A DNA stretch of 64,000 nt from assembly GCF_002860365.1 (NCBI RefSeq), contig NZ_NMWT01000003.1, forward strand, positions 152,047 to 216,046, given 5' to 3'. Source of the DNA: Bifidobacterium parmae (GTDB taxonomy: Bacteria > Actinomycetota > Actinomycetes > Actinomycetales > Bifidobacteriaceae). Position numbers and translations under genes: made by a program. The notes beneath the pieces were generated by a model. The model saw only the letters and a list, made by a program, of their open reading frames with translations. It made no database searches and was not told where the DNA came from. This document shows positions 38,563 to 46,886 of the stretch, in pieces (the first letter of the stretch is position 1; each line of letters starts with the position of its first letter).

Positions 38563-40698
38563 GTGCCTCATCTTCCCCATCCGTTCGCCAAGGGGTCGCG
38601 CCGTCGCGCGGCCGTCGCCGCACTCGTCGCCATGCTCGTCGTGCTCGCCGTGGAATGCGTGGGGTTCAACCTGCCGTTCTGGCGCACGCTGGGCGCGAGC
38701 ACCGATTCCGCCGCCGCCGCGAACACGCTGGGACCCGGGCTCGGCCGCACGGACACGGGCGCGCTGCGCGTCACCGATCCGACGGGATCATGGCTTGAGG
38801 TGAAGGCGGACGGCACGTCCGATTACCTCAGGGTGGACACGTCGCAGCCGAAGCAGGACGCGCTGCGCGTCATCCACCTGCGCGTCGCGTCTCCGGACGG
38901 CGGCGACGGCACGGCGCGGACGGTGGCCGCGTCGTCGCCGCGATCGCATTTCCTCAAGGCGCACAGCGCCGGCGTGACGCGCGTATGGGTCGAGGAGGCG
39001 AAGGGCTCCGTCATCCCGATCGAGGCGGTCCGCGCGAACGTGCGCGTCCCGTTCTCGTTCAGTCCCGCACGCGTGGCGCTCATGCTGGGCGCGCTGCTGC
39101 TGGCCGCGTTGTGGCGGCCCGGATCGCGGCTGTGGCGTGTGGCGCTCGACCCGTCGGACCTCCGTCAGCGATTCGCGTTCGCGGGTCTGGTCGCGCCGTT
39201 CGCCGTGGCGACGGCGGCGAACGTGATCTGGCAGATGCGCTATGCGACGCCGTTGTCGTTCCACCAGCCCGGCGGCTACACGTACGACATCGACCAGTAC
39301 GGGCATCTCGCCGACGCGCTGCTGCACGGCCGGCTCTCGCTCGATCTGATCGTCCCGGACGCGCTCGCCGCCGCCCCGGACCCGTACGATGTGACGACGC
39401 GCTCGCGGCTGCTCGCCGAGGGCGTCAGTCCGATCTACTGGGACTACGCGTATTACGACGGACACTGGTATTCGTATTTCGGCGTGGTGCCGGCGGCGAT
39501 CCTGTTCGCCCCCTACCGGCTGCTCACGGGCCGTATGCTGTCGAGCGCGGCGACGGTCCACCTGTTCATGCTCGTCGCGCTCGTGTTCGCATGGCTGCTC
39601 ACGATCCGTCTCGTCGTCCGGCTCGCGCCGCGCACGTCGCTCGCCGCCACGTCGATGATGCTGCTGTTCGTGCCGTTGGCCGCGAACATGCCGTATCTCG
39701 CCTACCGGACGAACTTCTATTCGGTGCCGTTCGCCGCCTCGCTCGCGTTCACGACGGCGGGACTGTGGCTGTGGCTGGGGGCGGCTACCCTGAAACGCCC
39801 GTTGAACCCGGCGGACCGGTGGCATATGGACGGCGCGCCGGCATTGTCGCTGCCGCGGCTGGGGCTCGGCGCGTTCCTCATCGCCGCGAACTTCGGGTGC
39901 CGTCCCACGTTCTGTCTGGCGGCGGTGCTCGGCATCCCCCTGTTCTGGCCGCAGATCCGCGCGATGGCAGCGAACCTCAAGGCGGGGCGCGTCGGCGTCG
40001 CGCGGGCGTTCGCCGCGCCGGCCGTCGTGCTCGCCGCGGCGCTCGTGCCGCTCGTGCCGCTCGCCTGGTACAACCATGCGCGGTTCGGGTCGTTCGTCGA
40101 GTTCGGCAACGACTACCAGTTCACGGTGACGGACATGACGGCGTTCCGGCAGCCTCCGGCCGACATCCCGGCGATGGTCGGCTACTATCTGGCGTTGCCT
40201 CCCAGAATCGTGCACGCGTTCCCGTTCGTCGCGCTCTCCCCCACGCCGCTGGCGCGATGGGCGTTCGCCGAACCGATGGTCGGCGGATTGCTCGTGCTGT
40301 GCCCGCCGCTGCTCGCCGCGCTCGCGCTGCCGTTCCTCCGGCGCCGGCTGCGGGGGTCGGGGCTCATGCCGCTGATGACGGCCGCGCTGACGCTCGGCCT
40401 GTTCGTCGTCGTGTTCGACGCGTCGAACGCCGGCCTGGGATGGCGGTACATGGGCGATTTCGGATGGCTGTTCGCCATGGCCGCGCTGCCCGGCCTGCTG
40501 CGCGCCGTGAACGGCGCCGGCGACGGATGCGCGCCGCCCGCCGCTCGGCTGAAGGCGGCCCGGATCGTCGTCCTCGTCCTGCTGGCCTTCTCCGTGCTGG
40601 TCAACGTGCTGTGCCTGTTCACGGTCGGCCGTCAGGACCAGATGGTCGCCACGAATCCGGCCCTGTTCCACGACGTGATGACCTGGTTCACGATGTGA
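38563..40698 (+). CDS. Polytopic membrane protein, GT-C glycosyltransferase-like
   Basis: 711 residues with about 12 hydrophobic segments. An N-terminal helix (AAVAALVAMLVVLAVECVG) is followed by an extracytoplasmic domain (about 30-160), then the multi-helix core. The loop YTYDIDQYGHLADALLHGRLSLDL and the stretch YYDGHWYSYFGVVPAAILFAPYRLL are typical of large GT-C-like proteins in Gram-positives. These are thought to use lipid-linked sugars, though activity is rarely shown. DIDQY may supply the acidic residues expected in the first loop. The start is GTG without a ribosome-binding site, directly behind a TAGAAT box. Confidence 0.75.
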   Translation: MPHLPHPFAKGSRRRAAVAALVAMLVVLAVECVGFNLPFWRTLGASTDSAAAANTLGPGLGRTDTGALRVTDPTGSWLEVKADGTSDYLRVDTSQPKQDALRVIHLRVASPDGGDGTARTVAASSPRSHFLKAHSAGVTRVWVEEAKGSVIPIEAVRANVRVPFSFSPARVALMLGALLLAALWRPGSRLWRVALDPSDLRQRFAFAGLVAPFAVATAANVIWQMRYATPLSFHQPGGYTYDIDQYGHLADALLHGRLSLDLIVPDALAAAPDPYDVTTRSRLLAEGVSPIYWDYAYYDGHWYSYFGVVPAAILFAPYRLLTGRMLSSAATVHLFMLVALVFAWLLTIRLVVRLAPRTSLAATSMMLLFVPLAANMPYLAYRTNFYSVPFAASLAFTTAGLWLWLGAATLKRPLNPADRWHMDGAPALSLPRLGLGAFLIAANFGCRPTFCLAAVLGIPLFWPQIRAMAANLKAGRVGVARAFAAPAVVLAAALVPLVPLAWYNHARFGSFVEFGNDYQFTVTDMTAFRQPPADIPAMVGYYLALPPRIVHAFPFVALSPTPLARWAFAEPMVGGLLVLCPPLLAALALPFLRRRLRGSGLMPLMTAALTLGLFVVVFDASNAGLGWRYMGDFGWLFAMAALPGLLRAVNGAGDGCAPPAARLKAARIVVLVLLAFSVLVNVLCLFTVGRQDQMVATNPALFHDVMTWFTM

Positions 40699-40742
40699 AC
40701 CGCGGCCGGCCGCCCTGATTCTCAGGCAAATCCCAGCGGAAT

Positions 40743-40758
40743 CCTTGGAATTCCAAGG
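40743..40758. promoter_or_regulatory. Perfect 16-bp palindrome before the sulfotransferase gene
   Basis: CCTTGGAATTCCAAGG is a complete palindrome, followed 9 bp later by CATAATAC, a good -10 box. It is positioned as an operator over the -35 region of the assT promoter. Confidence 0.55.
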
Positions 40759-40828
40759 GGTCGGCCATAATACTGAATTGGTCAGTGAACAACAGCGTCC
40801 GCAGCCAGAAAGCCGGAAGACCTTCACA

Positions 40829-42496
40829 ATGAAGCGAACAGCAAGCAGCAAGACCGTATTGAAGATCGTGGCGGCCATCGTCACTTTGGCCGTCGCATGC
40901 GGCCTGTGCCTGCTCACGCAGGACAACGTCGACGCGGCGATCAAGGAGCATCGCGTCGAACGGTTGAACGCGCGCATCGAGAACATCTACACCGCCGACT
41001 ACCAGAAGATGGCCGACGAGAACCTCGCCGCCGCCCGCGGCAAGTCGGCCGCCACGCTCGACGACCCGTTCGTCGAGGAGAACCCGTACGGCACGAACAC
41101 CACATCCCTGTACGTGTACTTCACGACCGACGAGAAGACCAGCGTCTCCTACACGGTGAGCGCCGCCGGCTACCCGGACTTCTCCGCCACCGCCGAACAG
41201 GGCGACGACTACGCGACCACGCACGAGTTCCTCGTGCTCGGCCTCATCCCGAACGTGAAGAACACGATCACGCTCACGTTGAAGGACTCGACGGGAGCGA
41301 CCGTCGCCACCAAGCAGATCATCCACAAGGGCGCGAAGATCCTCGGCGAGGAGGAGGTGCGGCTCGAACAGCCGGTCGAGCCGACGAGCGAGGCCACGCA
41401 GGCGCTCGGCAACGGCCTGTACGCGATCCTCGGCAACGACTCCAACGACCAGGACTTCATGTACTACTACGATGTGAACGGCGTGCTGCGCGGCGAGGTG
41501 CCGGTGCTCTACTACCGTTCGCACCGTCTCCTGTTCGACGACGACGGCCTCATGTGGTTCTCCGCCTCGACGAAGCACTTCGTCGGCATGAACCGTCTCG
41601 GCAAGCTGGAGAAGATCATCGACCTCGGCGACCGGTTCATCCTCCACCACGACTACGCGCTCGACTCGGACGGGAACATCGTGTCGCTCGCCACCGACCT
41701 GACCCGCTCCGACCATGCGGTGCAGGACCAGGTCATCAAGGTGGACACGACCACCGGCAAGGTGACGCAGCTCATCGACTTCGGCGACATGTTCCCCGAC
41801 TACAAGGCGTCCACCGACCATTCCGGCATCGACGAATCCGACCCGACCGCCACGAACCGCTGGGACTGGATCCACTTCAACACGATCCAGCTGCTGCCCG
41901 ACGGCTCCGCGCTGTTCTCCGCGCGCGAGACCTCCACCATCATCAAGGTCGACGACATCGAGGGCACGCCGAAGCTCGACTGGATGGTCGGCGAGCCGAC
42001 CGTGTGGGACGGCACCTCGTACCAGAAGTCGTTCCTCACCAAGGTGGGCGACTTCGGCGACACTGGCGGCCAGCACTCGATCACCTACGAGGAGGACCCG
42101 TCGCTGCCGGACGGCCAGTACTACATCTACATGTTCGACAACAACTTCGGCTACGCGATGACCCGCCCCGACTTCGACTGGACGACGATCAAGGGCATCT
42201 CCACCGCGCAGAGCTCGAAGGACGAGAACTCCCGCTCCCAGTTCCGCAAGTACCTGATCGACGAGAACGCCGGCACGTACACCGAGGTGCAGTCGTTCGA
42301 CGTGCCGTACTCCCCGTACGTGAGCTCCTCGCAGGAGATCACCGACACGATCAACCTGGTGGACACGGGCATGCAGGGCGTGTTCGGCGTGTACGACGAC
42401 GACGGCAACCTACAGGCGCAGTACAGGATGGGACTGTCGACCGGCTACATCTACCGCGTCTACCACTACGACTTCAAGGGCTTCTACTTCGCCTAA
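40829..42496 (+). CDS. Arylsulfate sulfotransferase (PAPS-independent)
   Basis: 555 residues. It transfers sulfate from a phenolic sulfate donor to another phenol through a sulfo-histidine. An N-terminal membrane anchor (VLKIVAAIVTLAVACGLCLL) is followed by a beta-rich N-domain (about 85-170) and a six-bladed propeller. Active-site motifs are all present: LHHDYALDSDGN, DWIHFNTIQ (His and Asn), ARETSTIIKVD (Arg), and GGQHSITYEED (the His that takes the sulfate). The protein is therefore predicted active and extracytoplasmic. The ATG of MKRTASSK is chosen; the frame extends 28 codons upstream across the palindrome. A terminator hairpin follows. Confidence 0.87.
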   Translation: MKRTASSKTVLKIVAAIVTLAVACGLCLLTQDNVDAAIKEHRVERLNARIENIYTADYQKMADENLAAARGKSAATLDDPFVEENPYGTNTTSLYVYFTTDEKTSVSYTVSAAGYPDFSATAEQGDDYATTHEFLVLGLIPNVKNTITLTLKDSTGATVATKQIIHKGAKILGEEEVRLEQPVEPTSEATQALGNGLYAILGNDSNDQDFMYYYDVNGVLRGEVPVLYYRSHRLLFDDDGLMWFSASTKHFVGMNRLGKLEKIIDLGDRFILHHDYALDSDGNIVSLATDLTRSDHAVQDQVIKVDTTTGKVTQLIDFGDMFPDYKASTDHSGIDESDPTATNRWDWIHFNTIQLLPDGSALFSARETSTIIKVDDIEGTPKLDWMVGEPTVWDGTSYQKSFLTKVGDFGDTGGQHSITYEEDPSLPDGQYYIYMFDNNFGYAMTRPDFDWTTIKGISTAQSSKDENSRSQFRKYLIDENAGTYTEVQSFDVPYSPYVSSSQEITDTINLVDTGMQGVFGVYDDDGNLQAQYRMGLSTGYIYRVYHYDFKGFYFA

Positions 42497-42501
42497 CGGT
42501 C

Positions 42502-42531
42502 GGTTGTCTCCCTCGTCCGAGGGAGACAACC
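42502..42531 (+). terminator. Terminator of the sulfotransferase gene
   Basis: GGTTGTCTCCCTCG / CGAGGGAGACAACC, a 14-bp perfect stem with a 2-base centre, 6 bp after the stop codon. Confidence 0.75.
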
Positions 42532-42666
42532 ACGACTCCGCTTCACGGCTTCCCTCCGGTCCTGCAATCATGGACCGGCCTACGGCCGGACCCAATATCA
42601 CCTCGCGGCTGCCGCCGCTCGGCCTCGCCTACGGACCGCCCACCGGGCGCTCCGCTTCACGGCTCG

Positions 42667-42701
42667 GCCCATGCCACTTACTACAGGTAGGGGGCATGGG
42701 C
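42667..42701 (+). promoter_or_regulatory. Hairpin covering the start codon of the ABC ATPase gene
   Basis: GCCCATGCC pairs with GGCATGGGC, whose ATG is the predicted start codon. The loop contains the AGGTAGGGG ribosome-binding region. CTTTTTCTTC follows the stem. It could block initiation or act as an attenuator-type terminator. Confidence 0.5.
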
Positions 42702-43508
42702 TTTTTCTTCTCCCGCAGACCCGCCGCGAAGCCGGCGTCGCTCACCTTCACGCTTTCGGGTGCCGGCCACGTCTACGATGACGGCCACACGGGCCTCAAC
42801 CCCACGGACCTGACGATCGACGAGAAACGCGTCGCGATCATCGGTCTCAACGGCTCCGGCAAGTCCACGCTGCTCGGCCTGCTCGACGGCTCGCTCGCCC
42901 CGTCCGCCGGCACGGTCACGCTCGCCGGCGCGGGAACGGGCGGCGATCCGGCCTCACCTACGCTCGACACCTCGTCCAAACGCGACCTCAAGACGGTCGA
43001 CGAGTGGGTGGGCAAGGTGCGCCGCGAGGAGATCCCGAACGCGTTCTACCGTGCGCAGGACATCACGCAGGCGGTCGACGAGTCGTTGAAGAAACACAAG
43101 ATCGCGGACGCGGAGCGCGCGGCCCGCATCGGCAACCTGTTCGCGCATTTCGGCCTGCAGCGCCTGCGCAAGGCGAAGGCGGCCGAGCTCGATTCGGAGA
43201 AGCGCCACCTGCTCGCCATCGCCGCCGCGCTCGCGTTCGACCCGGCGGCGATCGTCGCGGACGAACCGTCGAAGGGGCTGGACGAAATCGGCACACGCCA
43301 CGTGGCCGAGGCGTTGTTCACCTACGACAAGCAGGTGATCGTCGCCACGCATGACACGGACATGATCGTCCGCCCCGAATACGCGATCGACCGCACGCTC
43401 GTGCTCGACGCGCAACACGTCGTCTTCGACGGATCCCCGGCCGACGCGGTCGCCTTCTACACGGAGCTGATCCGCAAACGCTACGAAGCGGCGAAGGTGG
43501 CGGCCTGA
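42696..43508 (+). CDS. ABC transporter ATPase, energy-coupling-factor-like, degenerate signature
   Basis: 270 residues. Walker A IIGLNGSGKSTLLGLLDG and Walker B AAIVADEPSKGLDEIGTRHV are good, and the H-loop is IVATHDTDM. The ABC signature expected near residue 165 reads AELDSEKRHLLAIAAAL, i.e. LDSEK where LSGGQ is normal. A Q-loop is recognisable only weakly (FYRAQDITQ). Sequence style resembles EcfA/CbiO-type ATPases, but no membrane component is adjacent. A partner ATPase with a good signature elsewhere would rescue function. The start codon sits in a hairpin. Confidence 0.8.
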   Translation: MGFFFSRRPAAKPASLTFTLSGAGHVYDDGHTGLNPTDLTIDEKRVAIIGLNGSGKSTLLGLLDGSLAPSAGTVTLAGAGTGGDPASPTLDTSSKRDLKTVDEWVGKVRREEIPNAFYRAQDITQAVDESLKKHKIADAERAARIGNLFAHFGLQRLRKAKAAELDSEKRHLLAIAAALAFDPAAIVADEPSKGLDEIGTRHVAEALFTYDKQVIVATHDTDMIVRPEYAIDRTLVLDAQHVVFDGSPADAVAFYTELIRKRYEAAKVAA

Positions 43509-43565
43509 GGTCGATCCGCAGCCGTCACGGCCGCCGCCGCAGCGTGCGCCGTCACACGTGCGCCG

Positions 43566-44729
43566 TCAGCCGAGGTCGAGCATCGCGGCGACCGTGTCGA
43601 GCACTGCCGTCACGTTCGCGCGGAACTCGTCCGCCTCGGGCAGCAGCGACAGCGCGAGATAGCCGTTCGTCGTCATGTCGAAGAAATAGCCGGGTTGTCC
43701 GGTGAGCCGGCGCGTCCCGATGAGCCGGAGCACGAGCTCGTTCTCGTCGATGACGGCCGGCACGCGCAGCAGCACGTTCCAGCCGCCTTCCGCGCGCAGC
43801 ACGTCGACGAGCCCGTGCTCGTCGCGTGCGAGCAGCGTATGCAGCGTGGCGAGGTTGGCGCGCACGCGGTCGCGCACATGCGCCGTCTGGCGCGGCGCGA
43901 CCGACAGCAGTCCGGGCAGACGGTCGGCGATGATGTCGCTCATCGGCAGGTAGTCGTCGGCGATGACGTCGAGTCGGCGCTGCGCCTCGCGCACGTCGTC
44001 CTCCGGTCCGGAGACGCGGATCCAGCCGACTTTGGCGTGCGGCGCGGCGAGCATCTTGGAGAAGCCGTCGAGTGCGAACGTGAGCGCACCGGTCTCCCCC
44101 GCGAGCCGAGCGTTGCCGTCGAACGGCTCCAGCGCATAGTCGTAGAACACCTCGTCGGCGATGATGGCGATGCCGCGCTCCCGGCACAGGCGCACGAGCG
44201 TGGCGCGTTCCTCGGGCTTCACGTAGGAGCCGGTCGGATTGTTCGGGTTGATGAGGACGAGCGCGCGGATGCGGTCGCCCTCCGGCGAGTAGAGCAGCTC
44301 CTCGATGGCGGCGGTGTCGATGTACCAGGAGCCGTCGAACTGGAGCTGGTATTCGATCGTGTCGACGCATTCGAGGCGCGCGATCGATTCGATGAGCGGA
44401 TAGCCGGGCTTCGGGGCGAGCACCGCGTCGCCCGCGTCGCACAGCAGTTTGATGAGCCACGAATACGCCTGCGACGTGGAGCTCAGCAGATACAGCGAAT
44501 CCGGATCGACGCCTCCGAGGAAGCGCGCCAGCGCCTCCCGCGCCGCGTGCGGCCCGCGAGGCTCCGCCGTGTACTCCCCCGGCACCTCGGCCGGGGCGAG
44601 CCCGTGCCGGGTCGGATTGGAGTCGTTGAGCTTGCCGAGCGTCACGCCCTGCGCGCGCGCCTTCGCTTCGGCGGCGGCGATCGGGTTGGGCGCGGAGATG
44701 TCCACGCGGGAGGAGAATCGAACGGTCAT
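43566..44729 (-). CDS. PLP-dependent aminotransferase, class I/II
   Basis: 387 residues. Visible features: VLINPNNPTGSYVKPEE (carboxylate-binding region), ADEVFYDYAL (PLP-binding Asp), LDGFSKMLAAPHAKVGWIRV (Schiff-base Lys) and the terminal Arg region FRANVTAVL. It belongs to the aspartate/alanine-type fold I group; the substrate cannot be read. The ATG of MTVRFSSRV is chosen: a TACAGT box lies 6 bp upstream, so the mRNA is probably leaderless. It lies downstream of ppgK on the same strand but behind a terminator. Confidence 0.88.
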   Translation of the reverse strand: MTVRFSSRVDISAPNPIAAAEAKARAQGVTLGKLNDSNPTRHGLAPAEVPGEYTAEPRGPHAAREALARFLGGVDPDSLYLLSSTSQAYSWLIKLLCDAGDAVLAPKPGYPLIESIARLECVDTIEYQLQFDGSWYIDTAAIEELLYSPEGDRIRALVLINPNNPTGSYVKPEERATLVRLCRERGIAIIADEVFYDYALEPFDGNARLAGETGALTFALDGFSKMLAAPHAKVGWIRVSGPEDDVREAQRRLDVIADDYLPMSDIIADRLPGLLSVAPRQTAHVRDRVRANLATLHTLLARDEHGLVDVLRAEGGWNVLLRVPAVIDENELVLRLIGTRRLTGQPGYFFDMTTNGYLALSLLPEADEFRANVTAVLDTVAAMLDLG

Positions 44730-44735
44730 GCCTCC

Positions 44736-44741
44736 ACTGTA
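44736..44741 (-). promoter_or_regulatory. -10 box of a probable leaderless transcript
   Basis: TACAGT on the minus strand, 6 bp before the aminotransferase ATG. Confidence 0.45.
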
Positions 44742-44755
44742 GCGCGGGCGACGAA

Positions 44756-44789
44756 AAGGGCCGTCCGGAACGGATTCCGGACGGCCCTT
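44756..44789 (-). terminator. Terminator of ppgK
   Basis: Stem AAGGGCCGTCCGGAA / TTCCGGACGGCCCTT, a 15-bp perfect stem followed on the minus strand by TTCGTC; it begins about 40 bp after the ppgK stop. Confidence 0.8.
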
Positions 44790-44827
44790 CGTCATCCCGG
44801 GCGACGCGCGACGCGCTCAGGGCAGGC

Positions 44828-45595
44828 TCAGTGCTGCTTGGTGCTCGCGTAGTAGGCGGCGCCGACGATGCCGGCCTCGTTGCGCAGCGCGGCGGGCACG
44901 ATCGGGGTCTTGATCTCGATGAACGGGAGGAACTTGTCCGCCTTGCGGCTCACTCCGCCGCCGACGACGAACAGGTCCGGGTTGAAGTACTTCTCCAGCA
45001 GACCGTAGTACTTGGTGAGGCGCTTCGCCCACTTCTTGTAGCCGAGCTCCTCCTGCTCGCGGATGGAGCTGGCCGCGTACTTCTCCGCGTCCGGATGCTT
45101 GTCGGAGAGGATGAGGTGGCCGAGCTCGGTGTTGGGCACGAGCACGCCGTCGATGATGAGCGCGGTGCCGATGCCGGTGCCGAGCGTCGTGGCGATGACG
45201 AGGCCGTCCTTGCCCTTGGCGGCGCCGAACTGCTGTTCGGCCAGGCCCGCGGCGTCCGCGTCATTGACGACGGTGACGGGACGACCCGCGGCCTCGGAGA
45301 AGACGGCGGTCACATCGACGCCGACCCACGACTGGTCGAGGTTGGCCATGAAGTCGAGCGGCTTGCCCGGCTTGATCGGCGCCGGGAACGCGATGCCGAC
45401 CGGAGCGGATTCGGGCACTTCGAAGTGGTCGAGCTGCTGGCGGACGATCTTGGCGACCGCATCCGGGGTGGACACCTCGGGGGTGAGGATCTTGAGTCGG
45501 GGTTCGGCGAATTCGCCCTTCTCCAGGTTGACGGGCGCGGCCTTGATGCCGGAGCCGCCGATATCGATGCCGAACGCCTGCGCGGTTTCAATCAT
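44828..45595 (-). CDS. ppgK: Polyphosphate glucokinase
   Basis: 255 residues, ROK-like sugar kinase that phosphorylates glucose with polyphosphate or ATP. Phosphate-1 loop GIDIGGSGIKAAPVN; TTLGTGIGTALIIDG phosphate-2; VVNDADAAGLAE catalytic Asp region; TELGHLILSDKHPDAEKYAA, the actinobacterial PpgK stretch in place of the ROK zinc motif. The length is typical. AAGGAGG precedes the ATG. It feeds glucose-6-phosphate into the bifid shunt. Divergent from the nitroreductase. Confidence 0.92.
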   Translation of the reverse strand: MIETAQAFGIDIGGSGIKAAPVNLEKGEFAEPRLKILTPEVSTPDAVAKIVRQQLDHFEVPESAPVGIAFPAPIKPGKPLDFMANLDQSWVGVDVTAVFSEAAGRPVTVVNDADAAGLAEQQFGAAKGKDGLVIATTLGTGIGTALIIDGVLVPNTELGHLILSDKHPDAEKYAASSIREQEELGYKKWAKRLTKYYGLLEKYFNPDLFVVGGGVSRKADKFLPFIEIKTPIVPAALRNEAGIVGAAYYASTKQH

Positions 45596-45766
45596 CGTCG
45601 ATTCTCCTCCTTGTAGTGGATTTCCTAACCGTTACCTGCATCGTACCGCCCTCGCATCCCAAACCGTGGACGGATGCCCGCATGTCGTGCGCACGTTTGC
45701 ATCCCGCCCGCCCGTCCGTGGCCCAGGTCACGTCCGGGAAGACGCCGACGCCGCACCGTGCGGTGC

Positions 45767-45772
45767 CATAAT
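45767..45772 (+). promoter_or_regulatory. -10 box upstream of the nitroreductase gene
   Basis: CATAAT, 7 bp before the ATG. GGAGG lies in the 7-bp gap, too close to the start to act as a normal ribosome-binding site. Confidence 0.45.
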
Positions 45773-45779
45773 GGGAGGC

Positions 45780-46565
45780 ATGGCAGAACACAACCAACTG
45801 ATCGATGCGGTGAACATCCGCACCGCCATCCGCTCCTACGACGACGAACCGATCGACGACGACACGGCCCGCCAGCTCGACATGACCCTCGCCCCGCTGA
45901 ACCTCCTCGGCGACCTGCACCTGCAGCTGGTGCGCGACCGACCCAAGGTGTTCGAGGAGGCGAACGCCTCCGGGCATCTGAAGAACGCGGCGAACTATCT
46001 GGCCATCGTCGGCCCGAAGGACGACGCGGAGGCCAAGGAGCGCGCCGGCTTCTACGCGGAACGCGCCGTGCTCGCCGCGACCTTGAGGGGACTGGGCACC
46101 CTGTGGGTGGCGGGCAGCTGGGACCGTGCGGAGGCGGCGAGGCACTGCCACATCCGCAACGGCGAGGAGCTGTATCTGGCCGTGGTCATCGGCCACCCGG
46201 AGCATCACGTGGAGCGCATGGCGAAATCGTACGAGGAGCTCGCCGAGTTCCAGCGCACGCACCGCCCCACGAAAACGTTCGAACAGTTCACGGACGGCAT
46301 GTCCGACGAGGCGCGCGACGCGGCGCCGGCATGGTTCAGGGCGGGCGTCGAGGCGGCGATGAAGGCGCCGAGCGCGATGAACCGCCAGCCGGTCACGTTC
46401 ACCTATGACGCCGACGACGACACGGCCGCCGCGCACATCGACCCCTCGGCGGGCGACGAGCATTGGGCGCTCAACGATCTGGGCATCGCGAAGCTGCACT
46501 TCCAGATCGGCGCCGGCCAAGGCCAGTGGGCGTGGGGCGACGGCGGCCTCTTCCTGCACAAGTAG
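45780..46565 (+). CDS. Nitroreductase-family FMN oxidoreductase
   Basis: 261 residues. The N-terminal motif AVNIRTAIRSYDDEPIDDD binds FMN phosphate. VEAAMKAPSAMNRQPVTFTY is the second FMN-binding stretch, placed unusually late because the gene shows the circular arrangement of the TM1586-like nitroreductases. The substrate is unknown. It stands next to an FMN riboswitch-controlled riboflavin transporter, which is in keeping with flavin use but proves nothing. An in-frame ATG three codons earlier overlaps the -10 box. Confidence 0.85.
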   Translation: MAEHNQLIDAVNIRTAIRSYDDEPIDDDTARQLDMTLAPLNLLGDLHLQLVRDRPKVFEEANASGHLKNAANYLAIVGPKDDAEAKERAGFYAERAVLAATLRGLGTLWVAGSWDRAEAARHCHIRNGEELYLAVVIGHPEHHVERMAKSYEELAEFQRTHRPTKTFEQFTDGMSDEARDAAPAWFRAGVEAAMKAPSAMNRQPVTFTYDADDDTAAAHIDPSAGDEHWALNDLGIAKLHFQIGAGQGQWAWGDGGLFLHK

Positions 46566-46603
46566 GATCTATCGTCCATCGCCGTCAGGCACCGACGATT
46601 CGA

Positions 46604-46642
46604 CGGTCCTCCGCATCGGCATATGCGTCATGCGGAGGGCCG
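46604..46642 (+). terminator. Terminator of the nitroreductase gene
   Basis: CGGTCCTCCGCAT / ATGCGGAGGGCCG, 13-bp arms with one mismatch, about 40 bp after the stop codon and before the ribU promoter. Confidence 0.65.
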
Positions 46643-46689
46643 TTCCGCATGTAACGTCCGGACGGATTTCCCGCACAGTGAAACGGGAC

Positions 46690-46719
46690 TTGCGCGAAAT
46701 CCACGGTCACGCGTATACA
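46690..46719 (+). promoter_or_regulatory. Promoter of ribU
   Basis: TTGCGC (-35) and TATACA (-10) spaced 18 bp, ending 11 bp before the first stem of the FMN riboswitch. Confidence 0.65.
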
Positions 46720-46730
46720 GTTGTCTGTCA

Positions 46731-46874
46731 GTTTCAGGGAAGGTGCAATTCCTTACTGGCGGTAACCCGGCCCCCGGGATTCATAACGGGAGGCGGCGGG
46801 AAGCCCGCGAACCGCGAAAGCGGCCGATCCGGTGCGAATCCGGAGCCAACGGTCATAGTCCGGATGGAAGAAAC
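46731..46874 (+). ncRNA. FMN riboswitch (RFN element)
   Basis: Nearly all conserved blocks of the RFN element are readable in order: AGGGAAGGTGCAATTCC, ACTGGCGGTAA, GCCCGCGA, GCGGCCGATCCGGTG, AATCCGGAGCC, AACGGTCATAGTCCGGATGG and AAGAAACGG. Closing stem GTTTC (46731-46735) pairs with GAAAC (46870-46874). The ribU ribosome-binding site lies directly after the element, so control of translation initiation is likely: FMN present, ribU off. Confidence 0.96.
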
Positions 46875-46886
46875 GGAGAGCTCAGC

